Source: Methylorubrum zatmanii
GTDB lineage: Bacteria; Pseudomonadota; Alphaproteobacteria; Rhizobiales; Beijerinckiaceae
Direction of reading: 5' to 3'
Assembly: GCF_014845115.1 (NCBI RefSeq)
Contig: NZ_NKUI01000071.1
Span: 1 to 38,340, forward strand
Length of the DNA stretch: 38,340 nt
The notes under the pieces were generated by a model. It was given only the letters and a program-made list of their open reading frames with translations, was not told the DNA's origin and did no database searches. Shown here piece by piece: positions 18,212 through 30,768 of the stretch. A program made the translations under genes and the position numbers. Each line of letters starts with the position of its first letter. Position 1 is the stretch's first letter.

Positions 18212-19309
18212 GTGACCGGAAATCCGATGAACGAACGCGTCCCACCCGAGACCCTGCCCGAGACCCTGATGCGCCAGCCCGTGCGCCCCGCGCCGAACCT
18301 GCTGCCGCCCGACCATCCCGCGGTCAGGACGGGGCGCGTCGGCGTGCTGCTGATGAATCTCGGCACCCCCGAGGGCACGAGCTACTGGCCGATGCGCCGC
18401 TACCTCAAGGAGTTCCTCTCCGACCGCCGGGTCATCGAGGTACCCCGCCTGATCTGGTGGCCGCTGCTCAACCTGATCATCCTGACCAAGCGGCCGGGGC
18501 CGAAGGGCCGCGACTATGCCAGCATCTGGAACAACGAGCGCGACGAGGGCCCGCTCAAGACCATCACCCGCGGCCAGTGCGAGAAGCTGCAGGCGGCCAT
18601 GGGCGATGCCGTCGTGGTCGATTGGGCGATGCGCTACGGCAAGCCGGAGGTGTCCCTGCGCATCCAGGCCCTGCTCGACCAGGGCTGCGACCGCATCCTG
18701 CTGGTGCCGCTCTACCCGCAATACGCGGCGGCCACCTCGGCCACCGCCTGCGACCAAGCCTTCAAGGCGCTGATGCAGATGCGCTGGCAGCCGACCGTGC
18801 GGGTCTCGCCGCCCTATCACGACGACCCGGTCTATATCGAGGCGATGGCCCAATCGATCCGCGAGGGTCTGGCCAAGCTCGATTTCGAGCCCGAAGTGAT
18901 CCTCACCTCGTTCCACGGCGTGCCCAAGAGCTACCTGCTCAAGGGCGATCCCTACCATTGCCAGTGCCTGAAGACCGGCCGGCTGATCCGCGAGGCGATG
19001 GGCTACACCCCCGAACGGATGCGGGTGACCTTCCAGTCGCGCTTCGGCAACGAGGAATGGCTCAAGCCCTATACCGACGAGACCGTGCAGGCGCTCGCCA
19101 AGTCCGGCGTCAAGCGCATGGCGATCGTGGCGCCGGGCTTCAGCGCCGACTGCCTGGAGACGCTGGAGGAGCTCGACGGCGAGAACCGCCATTACTTCGA
19201 GGAGAATGGCGGCGAGAAATACGCCTTCATCCCCTGCCTCAACGATTCCGATCTCGGCATGCGGGTGATCGAGAACGTGGTGCGGCGGGAATTGCAGGGC
19301 TGGATCTGA
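18212..19309 (+). CDS. hemH: ferrochelatase
   Basis: A 365-residue enzyme that inserts Fe2+ into protoporphyrin IX in the last step of heme synthesis. The start is GTG 18212 or ATG 18227, five codons later. The signature SFHGVPKSY holds the metal-binding histidine, and VGVLLMNLGTPEG is the typical N-terminal strand. SRFGNEEWLKPYT and APGFSADCLETLEE carry the other active-site and core residues. The first ~40 residues are a proline-rich extension common in rhizobial forms. It is membrane-associated in function but has no membrane span. Confidence 0.96.
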   Translation: MTGNPMNERVPPETLPETLMRQPVRPAPNLLPPDHPAVRTGRVGVLLMNLGTPEGTSYWPMRRYLKEFLSDRRVIEVPRLIWWPLLNLIILTKRPGPKGRDYASIWNNERDEGPLKTITRGQCEKLQAAMGDAVVVDWAMRYGKPEVSLRIQALLDQGCDRILLVPLYPQYAAATSATACDQAFKALMQMRWQPTVRVSPPYHDDPVYIEAMAQSIREGLAKLDFEPEVILTSFHGVPKSYLLKGDPYHCQCLKTGRLIREAMGYTPERMRVTFQSRFGNEEWLKPYTDETVQALAKSGVKRMAIVAPGFSADCLETLEELDGENRHYFEENGGEKYAFIPCLNDSDLGMRVIENVVRRELQGWI

Positions 19310-19314
19310 CCCGG

Positions 19315-19692
19315 ATGGCCCCGACCGCTCGCCTCGTCGCGATCCTGCCCTGCAACGATCTCGACCGGTCGGAGGCCTTCTATGCCCGGCTCGGCTTCAG
19401 CCGCGGGCCCGGCCAGGAGGCGTGGCAGCAGGCGTACCGCATCCTGTCACGCCCCGACGGCACGCAGCTCCACCTGCGCAGGGCTGAGCCCGGATGGCTC
19501 CCGCCGGAGCGGAATCCCTTCGGTCTCTACCTCTATACCGAGGAGGTCGCGGCTTTGGCCGCCGGCCTCCGGGCGGAGATCATCGGCGGCGACGGCCCCG
19601 TGGAGACGGCGTGGGGCACCCTCGAATTCGCCCTCTCCGATCCGGACGGAACCCTGGTGCGGATCGGGCAACCGGTGCCTGAGAAGAGCTGA
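19315..19692 (+). CDS. VOC superfamily protein (glyoxalase / bleomycin-resistance fold)
   Basis: A 125-residue protein starting at ATG 19315, five bases after the hemH stop. It begins with VAILPCNDLDRSEAFYARLGF, and has the repeat-like strands RILSRPDGTQLHLRR and LEFALSDPDGTLVRIGQP typical of the paired beta-alpha-beta-beta-beta modules. Family members are glyoxalases, dioxygenases or drug-binding proteins. The metal ligands cannot be assigned with confidence, and the short length suggests the bleomycin-resistance-like branch. Cotranscription with hemH is likely. Confidence 0.82.
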   Translation: MAPTARLVAILPCNDLDRSEAFYARLGFSRGPGQEAWQQAYRILSRPDGTQLHLRRAEPGWLPPERNPFGLYLYTEEVAALAAGLRAEIIGGDGPVETAWGTLEFALSDPDGTLVRIGQPVPEKS

Positions 19693-19923
19693 ACCGGCTC
19701 CGTCGCGGGCGACGTAAGGTCCACGCAAGCTCAACCATCGCCCGAACCTCGCCTTGCGCACCCCCGGAACGCATGCTAGGCGACAGCCGCGCCGCGGGAA
19801 GACCGCTCAAGGCCTTTCGTGCCCGGTGCATTTCCAATCCCCAAGGGCCTCCCTCCGCCGCCTTCGACGTAAGGTGAGCGCGGGCGCGAAGGACCGGCGG
19901 GCAAGGACAAGAGAGAGCGACGG
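19693..19923 (+). promoter_or_regulatory. atp operon upstream region with 11-bp direct repeat
   Basis: These 231 bases precede the ATP synthase operon. CGACGTAAGGT occurs at 19710-19720 and again at 19863-19873 in the same orientation. A weak sigma-70-like pair lies between: TTGCGC (19754-19759) and TAGGCG (19777-19782) with a 17-base spacer. A purine-rich GAGAGAG ribosome site sits just before the GTG start of atpH. No regulator is identified for the repeat. Confidence 0.35.
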
Positions 19924-20493
19924 GTGGCGCAGAACGGTTCCGAGGGTCCCCTGTTGGCAGGCGTGGCGGGCCGCTACGCGTTGGCCCTGTACGAGCTGGC
20001 CCGCGATGAGGGTCAGGTCGACGACGTCGCGAAGAACCTCGACGCGTTCGACGCATTGTATCGGGAGAGCGCCGATCTGCGCCGGCTCGTGAAGAGCCCG
20101 GCCTTCTCGGCCGAGGAGCAGACGGCCGCCGTGGGCGCCCTGCTCGGTCGGGCCGGAATTTCCGGGCTCGCCGCCAACTTCATCAAGCTCTCGGCCGCCA
20201 ACCGCCGCCTGTTCGCCCTGCCGGACATGATCCGCGCCTATCGTGAGAAGGTGCGCGAAGCCAAGGGCATCGTCCGCGCCGAGGTCCGCGTCGCCGAGCG
20301 TCCGTCCGACGCGGTGATCGAGGAGATCAAGGCGTCGCTGCGCGATGTCGCCCGCGCCGAGGTCGACATCGACCTGCACATCGATCCGAGCCTGATCGGC
20401 GGCATCGTCGTGAAGCTGGGCTCGCGCATGATCGACGCCTCGCTCCGCACCAAGCTCAACAGCATCCGCCTCGCCATGCGGGAAGCCCGCTGA
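19924..20493 (+). CDS. atpH: ATP synthase F1 delta subunit (OSCP)
   Basis: A 189-residue subunit that links the F1 head to the peripheral stalk b subunits. GTG start at 19924. The N-terminal helical domain begins GVAGRYALALYELARDE, the standard delta opening. The C-terminal domain has IDLHIDPSLIGGIVVKLGSRMIDASLRTKL in two consecutive segments, the family signature. It opens the F1 operon; Fo genes are elsewhere, as in most alphaproteobacteria. Confidence 0.96.
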   Translation: MAQNGSEGPLLAGVAGRYALALYELARDEGQVDDVAKNLDAFDALYRESADLRRLVKSPAFSAEEQTAAVGALLGRAGISGLAANFIKLSAANRRLFALPDMIRAYREKVREAKGIVRAEVRVAERPSDAVIEEIKASLRDVARAEVDIDLHIDPSLIGGIVVKLGSRMIDASLRTKLNSIRLAMREAR

Positions 20494-20569
20494 GAGGCTC
20501 GCCCGAGCCCTTCGCGAACTGACCCGACACCCGAACAGACACGCACCCGACCTTTAAAGAGGCCCGACG

Positions 20570-22099
<1,530 letters not shown>

Positions 22100-22100
22100 A

Positions 22101-22217
22101 GGCACCGTCCCCTCCCCCTGGCGGGGAGGGGTTCGGGTGGGGGTGGTGCCGGATGCAGCTCTGCGGTGCCTTCTGAACCACCCTTACCTCCGGCTCCTCC
22201 CCGCAAGGGGGGAGGAG
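22101..22217. repeat. hairpin-rich intergenic repeat between atpA and atpG
   Basis: The 149-base gap holds two strong hairpins. One has CCCCTCCCC (22109-22117) and GGGGAGGGG (22123-22131) with a 5-base loop. The other has CTCCTCCCC (22194-22202) and GGGGAGGAG (22209-22217) with a 6-base loop. GGCACCG (22101-22107) and CGGTGCC (22164-22170) form a further dyad. The style matches dispersed repeats of Methylobacteriaceae and other Rhizobiales. There is no T-run, so it is likely an mRNA-processing or attenuating element rather than a terminator. Confidence 0.75.
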
Positions 22218-22248
22218 AGGCTCTCTAGAACGGACCCGGACGCCCCCG

Positions 22249-24613
<2,365 letters not shown>

Positions 24614-24622
24614 GGCGGGCAC

Positions 24623-24874
24623 ATGAACGCCAAGGCCGTTCTTCTCCTCGTCGGCCTCGTGGTCGGGGGCCTTGTCGGCTACCTGACCCGGCCGCAGGCG
24701 GCGGAGATCAAGCTCGGTCCGCTCAGCGTCGAGATCCAGGATCGGGACTCGGCGATGGGCGCGAAGGGCGGGGAGCTGACCGGCGGTCAGCTCCAGCATG
24801 TCGGGCTCTTCGCCCTGATCGGCGCCGTGGTCGGCTTCGGAGCGGGCTTCGTCGCGGATCGTAGCCGGCGCTGA
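24623..24874 (+). CDS. small two-helix membrane protein inside the atp operon
   Basis: An 83-residue protein starting at ATG 24623, nine bases after atpD and 26 before atpC. Helix 1 (~4-22) is VLLLVGLVVGGLVGYL and helix 2 (~62-78) is FALIGAVVGFGAGFV. Both carry Gly-xxx-Gly-like spacing that favours tight helix packing. Between them lies a charged loop of ~40 residues. The third codon positions are strongly GC, as in flanking genes, so it is a real gene. I do not recognise the family. Its place suggests a role in ATP synthase assembly or regulation, but it could be a passenger. It is not AtpI, AtpE or the zeta inhibitor by sequence. Confidence 0.8.
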   Translation: MNAKAVLLLVGLVVGGLVGYLTRPQAAEIKLGPLSVEIQDRDSAMGAKGGELTGGQLQHVGLFALIGAVVGFGAGFVADRSRR

Positions 24875-24900
24875 ACTCAAACCTCGGGACTCAATTGACG

Positions 24901-25302
24901 ATGGCCACCTTCCATTTCGATTTCGTCGGCCCCGAGCGGACGCTGTATTCCGGCGAGGTCGAGGCGGTGCAGCTTCCCGGCGCCGAGGGCGAGATGACCG
25001 TTCTGCCGGGCCACGCGCCCGTGCTCACCACCCTCAAGGTCGGCGTCATCACCGTCACCGAGCGGGCCGGCAACGGCAAGCGCATCTATGTCCAGGGCGG
25101 TTTTGCCGATATCGGCCCGAACACCGTGACGGTCCTGGCCGAGCGCGCGACGCCGATCGAGGAAATCACCCCCGCCATGATCGACGAGGAGATCAGGGCG
25201 GCGCAGATGCTCCACGACGCGACCCAGGATCTCGCCCGGCGCGAGGCGCTGAACGCGCAGATCGTTCAGATGCAGGAAGCCAAGCACACGCTGAGCCTCT
25301 GA
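24901..25302 (+). CDS. atpC: ATP synthase F1 epsilon subunit
   Basis: A 133-residue rotor subunit with an inhibitory C-terminal hairpin. The N-terminal beta sandwich holds FVGPERTLYSGEVEAVQLPG and EGEMTVLPGHAPVLTTL, near-universal in the family. The C-terminal helices (~90-133) are shorter and alanine/glutamate-rich. I start at ATG 24901; a TTG two codons earlier is also open. It closes the operon before the terminator at 25328. Confidence 0.95.
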   Translation: MATFHFDFVGPERTLYSGEVEAVQLPGAEGEMTVLPGHAPVLTTLKVGVITVTERAGNGKRIYVQGGFADIGPNTVTVLAERATPIEEITPAMIDEEIRAAQMLHDATQDLARREALNAQIVQMQEAKHTLSL

Positions 25303-25307
25303 CTTTC

Positions 25308-26618
25308 TCAGAGAGTTCGGTTCGCGGAAGGCGTCGGGAAACCGGCGCCTTTTTTGTGCCAGCGCCCGGCCGCTTCGAGCGCGCGAAGGATCAGCCGCTC
25401 GCGGGCGGCCGCGTCGTCGGGGCAGCCGCTGGCGAGCCAGTGTTCCTGGGCCGCCCTCAAACCCGCTCCGACCGCCTGTCCCGGCGGCACGCCCCGCGCC
25501 ACCAGGTCGGCGCCCGTCACGGGAAGAACCGGCCGCGTCCCGGCGGCTTCCATCCGGTCGAGAACCGCCCGGGCCTCCGGCGTGACCTGCGGGCGCGGCT
25601 CGCCGTCGAGGGCGGTGAGTACCTCGCACAGCCGCTCCGTACCATGAAGCGCGACGAGAGCGGGCATCGCGCCCGCATCGATCACCGGCCGGTCGTGCAG
25701 GACGGCCAGAGCCGCGGCATAGCCCGAGAGTTGCGCGTGCTCGGCCCGCGACAGGCGCAAGTTCGCCTGGAGACGGTCGGCATCCTCGACCGTCCGCACC
25801 GCCAAAGCCGCGAGCCGGACGGTGCTGTCGAGGCGCGGTTCGGCCGCCGCGCAGCGGGCGAGCCGGCCGAGTTCCCCGACGCCGCCGACGATCCGCGGCA
25901 GCAGCCCCGTCTCGCTCAGGATCGTGACCGCCGCGACGACGCGGGGCGCCAGCAGCAGCTTCAGGAATTCCGCGCGCACCCGTTCCCGCGAGAGCCGGTC
26001 GAGACCGTCGCGGGCGGCGATGGCGGCGGCGAGCCCCTCGGCATCCGGCGCACCCCGCCCGTAGCGGGCATGGAAGCGGAAGAAGCGCAGCAGCCGCAGG
26101 GCGTCCTCGCGGATGCGGGTCGCGGCGTCGCCGATGAAGCGCACCCGGCCGGCGGCGAGATCGGCGACGCCGCCGGTGGTGTCGTGCAGGCCGCCCTGGC
26201 CGTCGAGGGAGAGGGCGTTGATGGTGAAGTCGCGCCGCTCGGCGTCGCGGGCGAAGTCGCGGCCGAAGCGCACCACCGCGTGGCGCCCGTCGGTCTCCAC
26301 GTCCTCGCGCAGGGTCGTCACCTCGTGCGGCACCCCGTCCACGACGAGGGTGACGGTGCCGTGCGCGACCCCGGTCGGCACCGCCTTGATCCCGGCGGCG
26401 CGGGCGCGGTCCATCACCGCCTCGGGTCGCAGCGTCGTGGTCAGGTCGATGTCGCTGACGATCTGGCCGAGCAGCGCATCGCGCACGCAGCCGCCGACGA
26501 GGCGGGTCTCCTCGCCTTCGACGCGAAGCGCGGCGAGGCAGGCCCGCACGCCGTCGCGCGCCAGGAGGTGGGCCGGTCCGTGCGGGTCGAGGGAGGGGGG
26601 AAGCGGGTCGGGCATCAT
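25308..26618 (-). CDS. cca: CCA-adding tRNA nucleotidyltransferase (class II)
   Basis: A 436-residue enzyme that adds or repairs the 3' CCA of tRNAs. The nucleotidyltransferase core has RLVGGCVRDALLG (39-51), the catalytic SDIDLTT with D56 and D58, and AERRDFTINALSLD. The flexible region RIREDALRLLRFFRFHARYG follows. ATG 26618 overlaps the DUF6111 stop by four bases; the adjacent ATG at 26615 is an alternative. The very C-terminal codons overlap the convergent atp operon terminator. It is last in the minus operon from the PaaI gene. Confidence 0.95.
   Translation of the reverse strand: MMPDPLPPSLDPHGPAHLLARDGVRACLAALRVEGEETRLVGGCVRDALLGQIVSDIDLTTTLRPEAVMDRARAAGIKAVPTGVAHGTVTLVVDGVPHEVTTLREDVETDGRHAVVRFGRDFARDAERRDFTINALSLDGQGGLHDTTGGVADLAAGRVRFIGDAATRIREDALRLLRFFRFHARYGRGAPDAEGLAAAIAARDGLDRLSRERVRAEFLKLLLAPRVVAAVTILSETGLLPRIVGGVGELGRLARCAAAEPRLDSTVRLAALAVRTVEDADRLQANLRLSRAEHAQLSGYAAALAVLHDRPVIDAGAMPALVALHGTERLCEVLTALDGEPRPQVTPEARAVLDRMEAAGTRPVLPVTGADLVARGVPPGQAVGAGLRAAQEHWLASGCPDDAAARERLILRALEAAGRWHKKGAGFPTPSANRTL
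25328..25355 (+). terminator. intrinsic terminator of the atp operon
   Basis: AAGGCGTCGG (25328-25337) pairs with CCGGCGCCTT (25342-25351) through ten pairs with one G-T wobble, closed by a GAAA tetraloop, and followed by a run of six T (25350-25355). It lies 26 bases after atpC, inside the 3' coding end of the convergent cca gene. On the opposite strand no T-run follows, so it acts on the atp transcript only. Confidence 0.9.
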
Positions 26619-26872
26619 TGAAAATGGCCGGGCACCAGTCGCCCATTCTCGTAGCGCGGCGGCACGTAGCCATCCGCCGTGCGCTCGGCCGTCAGCCCGG
26701 TCATGACCAGGGAGGCGACGACGATGAACAGGCCGGCCAGGACCAGCCGCGTCCATTGCGGCTTCCACTCCGCATGGTCGAGCGGCGAGCGGCGAGCGAA
26801 CAGCAGCCATCCCGCGAAAGTCAGGAAAGGCAGGGAGAACAGGAGGATTTCCTGAAGGACGAGGCGGAGCAT
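26615..26872 (-). CDS. DUF6111 family small membrane protein
   Basis: An 85-residue protein with two hydrophobic helices: VLQEILLFSLPFLTFAGWLLF (~5-25, in part) and LVLAGLFIVVASLVMTGLTA (~43-62). The C-terminal tail DGYVPPRYENGRLVPGHF is characteristic. Members of this small family are known to sit between NUDIX and CCA-adding genes in Rhizobiales; function unknown. Its stop overlaps the cca start (ATGA), so it is translationally coupled with cca. Confidence 0.85.
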   Translation of the reverse strand: MLRLVLQEILLFSLPFLTFAGWLLFARRSPLDHAEWKPQWTRLVLAGLFIVVASLVMTGLTAERTADGYVPPRYENGRLVPGHFQ

Positions 26873-26908
26873 GGGGGACGCGATCTGCTTTGGGCGGGCG
26901 GCTCGTCG

Positions 26909-27583
26909 TCAGGCGTAGAGACGCTCGTAGAGGTTATGCACGATCCCGGCGGTGACGCCCCAGATCAGATGCTCCTCGAAGGGGATGGCGTAGAAATAAC
27001 GCGTCCGGCCCTTCCAGGCGGCCGAACGGACGACATGCCGCGCCGGGTCCATCACGAAGGGGAGCGGCACCTCGAAGCAGGCCGCCACCTCCGCCGGGTT
27101 CGGATGCGGGCGGGCCTCCCGGGTGACGAGGCCGACCACCGGGATCACGAGGAAGCCGGTGCCGGAGAGATAGGGATCGAGATAGCCCAGCGGGCGCACC
27201 GCGCCGGCCTCCAGGCCGATCTCCTCCCGCGCCTCCCGCAGGGCGGTGTCGATCGGCGAGGTGTCCTCGGGATCGACCTTGCCGCCGGGAAAGGCCACTT
27301 GGCCGGAATGGTCGCGCAGATGGGCCGCCCGCTTGGTCAGCAGCAGCGTCACGCCCTCGGCCCGGTCGATCACCGGCACGAGCACGGCGGCGGGCCGGTG
27401 CGGCGTGGCCGGGGCCACCGCGAATCCATCCGGGTCGAGGTCGTGATCGCCGCGCGGGTTGGACAGCGGCACCTCCGGCCCCGGGGCGACGCGGCTCAGG
27501 CGGCGTTCCGCCCGGTCCAGGAAACCGTCGAGCCCGAACGGGTCGGCGGGGATGCAGCCGGCTGCCGCCACCGGCAGCGTCAT
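26909..27583 (-). CDS. NUDIX hydrolase, CoA pyrophosphatase type
   Basis: A 224-residue protein from ATG 27583. The subgroup signature LLTKRAAHLRDHSGQVAFPG precedes the NUDIX box GGKVDPEDTSPIDTALREAR and EEIGLE, which is the pattern of the NudL/CoAse (UPF0035) branch. These enzymes split CoA, often oxidised CoA, to 3',5'-ADP and phosphopantetheine. The first ~65 residues are an extension. It overlaps DUF1285 by four bases and lies 36 bases before DUF6111. The CoA substrate is inferred from the subgroup. Confidence 0.92.
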   Translation of the reverse strand: MTLPVAAAGCIPADPFGLDGFLDRAERRLSRVAPGPEVPLSNPRGDHDLDPDGFAVAPATPHRPAAVLVPVIDRAEGVTLLLTKRAAHLRDHSGQVAFPGGKVDPEDTSPIDTALREAREEIGLEAGAVRPLGYLDPYLSGTGFLVIPVVGLVTREARPHPNPAEVAACFEVPLPFVMDPARHVVRSAAWKGRTRYFYAIPFEEHLIWGVTAGIVHNLYERLYA

Positions 27584-28176
27584 GCGGCTTCCCCGGCGGG
27601 GGCGATGCGATGGAAATGGCCGCCGGCCCAGAGGCCGAACCAGCTCTCCCCATCGACCTCGTGCTCCTCGCCCAGCGCGACGAGGTCGTAGGTCAGGGGC
27701 CGGCTCACCAGGGCCCAGAGGTCGCGGCGGACATGCAGGTAGGGCTTCAATCCCTCGGGCCCGTCCGTGAAGCGCAGCGGATGCGCGGCATCGGCCGGCA
27801 CGAGGTCGTCGACATTGGTGCGGAAGGCGATGCGGCGCTGCGGCCCTTCCCCCTCCACCGCCATCTCGACCGCCGCGAAGGCCGCGTCGTCCACCTGGAT
27901 CCGCACCTTCTCGACGGGGGTGACGAGCACGGTCGAGCCGTCGGGCTCCCGGCGCAGGATCGAGGCGAACAGCTTGACGAGCTTGGGCCTGCGGATGGCC
28001 GAGCCGTTGTGGAACCACGTGCCGTCGGCGGCGATGCGGATGTCGATCTCGCCGCAATGCGCCGGATCCCACTGCTCCACCGGCGGCAGGCCGCGTGTGC
28101 CGGTCTCCTTGTCCACCGCGCCGAGGGCGGCGCTGAGGCGGGCCAGGGCGGGATCGTCGGGGGCGCTCTGCGTCAT
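27580..28176 (-). CDS. DUF1285 family protein
   Basis: A 198-residue cytosolic protein with the typical DUF1285 core: CGEIDIRIAADGTWFHNGSA (about 41-60), then RRPKLVKLFASILRRE and a C-terminal LVALGEEHEVDGESWFGLWA. No catalytic motif or membrane span is evident. The family is conserved in proteobacteria without an assigned function. Four-base overlaps link it to PaaI upstream and NUDIX downstream. Confidence 0.9.
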   Translation of the reverse strand: MTQSAPDDPALARLSAALGAVDKETGTRGLPPVEQWDPAHCGEIDIRIAADGTWFHNGSAIRRPKLVKLFASILRREPDGSTVLVTPVEKVRIQVDDAAFAAVEMAVEGEGPQRRIAFRTNVDDLVPADAAHPLRFTDGPEGLKPYLHVRRDLWALVSRPLTYDLVALGEEHEVDGESWFGLWAGGHFHRIAPAGEAA

Positions 28177-28607
28177 GATCTGTCGCCCGGCTTGTCCCTC
28201 AGCACCTTCCAGATTCCGGTCACCGCCGCGAGCGGTCGGCCGCCGCTGGTGAGCGTACCGCGGACGAAGACCAGCGAGGAGGTCCTGCGCACGATTTCCG
28301 GCACCGTCTCGATCAGGTCGCCGATCTGCGCGGCGCCGACGAACTGGCTCGACATCTCGATGGTCACCGCCTTGGCGCCGTCGCAGGCATCGCGGACGAC
28401 GATGCTGAGCGCCCGGTCGGCGAAGGTCAGCAGCATCCCGCCATGGACGATGCCGACGAGGTTGCCGTGCTTCTCCTCGGTGCGGAACGCGAACTGTTTC
28501 ACGCCCTCCACGCTGCGATGATAGACCGGCCCGACATGGGCGATGAAGCCCGGATCGGTGAAGGCCTCCCAGCCCTCGGGAAACGCCGCGCTCTCCTCGT
28601 CCGTCAT
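28173..28607 (-). CDS. PaaI-type hotdog thioesterase
   Basis: A 144-residue hotdog-fold protein. The motif GNLVGIVHGGMLLTFADRAL (about 52-71) is the PaaI/thioesterase active-site region, with the Gly-Gly oxyanion turn and an Asp in the position of the general base. It probably hydrolyses acyl-CoA thioesters in the cytosol; the substrate is unknown. It opens the five-gene minus operon and is divergent from moxR. The minus strand carries a CTATAT -10-like box at 28708-28713 that may drive it. Confidence 0.88.
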   Translation of the reverse strand: MTDEESAAFPEGWEAFTDPGFIAHVGPVYHRSVEGVKQFAFRTEEKHGNLVGIVHGGMLLTFADRALSIVVRDACDGAKAVTIEMSSQFVGAAQIGDLIETVPEIVRRTSSLVFVRGTLTSGGRPLAAVTGIWKVLRDKPGDRS

Positions 28608-28818
28608 CCGATATCCCCCTGTCCGAGCCCAGCGGCGGGCGCGCGGCCGTGCCGGCCCGCGATGCACGATGTCGCGGGGATCGTGCCCGGCTTCTCCGGC
28701 CGGTCCATATAGTGCCGATCTGTCGCGCGGCAGCGCCGCGCTTGCGTTCGGCCGTCGTTCGGCGCCAGACTTGCACTTTCCCTGGGCATCCGTGCCCGGC
28801 AATCATGGGTTCCACTTC

Positions 28819-29829
<1,011 letters not shown>

Positions 29830-29840
29830 GCCCGGATCGC

Positions 29841-30755
29841 ATGGCTTCCACCCGGCTCGTCGAGGCAGACCAGCGCCGCCCCGGCCGGCCCGAAACCGGC
29901 GGCGCCCTGGCGCTGGCCGACGTGATGCCCCGCCTCGTGCTCGAGTCGCGGCGCGTCTCCGGCACCCTGGCGCACGGCCTGCACGGGCGTCGCCGGGCGG
30001 GGCCCGGAGAGAGCTTCTGGCAGTTCCGCCCCTTCGTCACCGGAGAGGCGGCGGCGCGGATCGACTGGCGCCGCTCCGCCCGCGACGACCGGCTCTACGT
30101 GCGCGAGCGCGAGTGGGAGGCCGCCCACAACATCTGGATCTGGATCGACCGCTCCGCTTCCATGGGCTTCGCCTCGGAACTGGCCCAGACCTCCAAGGTC
30201 GAGCGGGCCCTGGTGCTGGGGCTGGCCCTGGCCGACACCTTCGTCGAGGGCGGCGAGCGGGTCGGCCTGCTCGGCCTCACCCGCGCCAGCGCGTCGCGCG
30301 GCATCGTCGAAACCCTTGCCCAGGCCCTCGTCAACGATCAAGCCGGCCTCGCTCAAGGGTTGCCGCCCGCCGCGAGCCCCGGCCGCTTCGACGAGGTGGT
30401 GCTGGTGAGCGACTTCCTCACGCCCCTCGACGCGGTGCGCGACGCCGTGCAGGCGATCTCGGGGCGCGGCACCCATGGCCATCTCGTGCTGGTGGCCGAT
30501 CCGGTGGAGGAGACCTTCCCCTTCACGGGGCAGGCGGTCCTGCACGATCCGGAGGCGGGCGTGAGCCTCGACATCGGCGAGGCGAGCGCCTGGGGCGAGG
30601 CCTATCGCCAGCGCATCGCCGCCCATCGCGACGGCCTCTCCGAGATCGCCCGGCAGCGGGGCTGGACGCTGACGCTCCACCGCACCGACCGGCCGGCGAG
30701 CGAGGCGGCCCTGCGCGTGCTCACCCTCGTCGCCGCCGCGCGCGGGCTCGGCTGA
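29841..30755 (+). CDS. DUF58 domain (vWA-like) protein
   Basis: A 304-residue protein eleven bases after moxR. It has the DUF58 hallmark ARIDWRRSARDDRLYVRERE (72-91), followed by an intact MIDAS metal site DRSAS (D103, S105, S107) in a vWA-type fold. No membrane spans are seen, so it is cytosolic. DUF58 proteins are the standard partners of MoxR ATPases and may deliver clients to them. Tight spacing indicates cotranscription. Confidence 0.93.
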   Translation: MASTRLVEADQRRPGRPETGGALALADVMPRLVLESRRVSGTLAHGLHGRRRAGPGESFWQFRPFVTGEAAARIDWRRSARDDRLYVREREWEAAHNIWIWIDRSASMGFASELAQTSKVERALVLGLALADTFVEGGERVGLLGLTRASASRGIVETLAQALVNDQAGLAQGLPPAASPGRFDEVVLVSDFLTPLDAVRDAVQAISGRGTHGHLVLVADPVEETFPFTGQAVLHDPEAGVSLDIGEASAWGEAYRQRIAAHRDGLSEIARQRGWTLTLHRTDRPASEAALRVLTLVAAARGLG

Positions 30756-30768
30756 AAGGCGAATCGTC

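Noticed and set aside
24877..26673. 598-residue minus frame overlapping atpC and cca
   Set aside because: It is out of frame with cca and antisense to atpC; Arg/Pro/Gly-rich with no family features.
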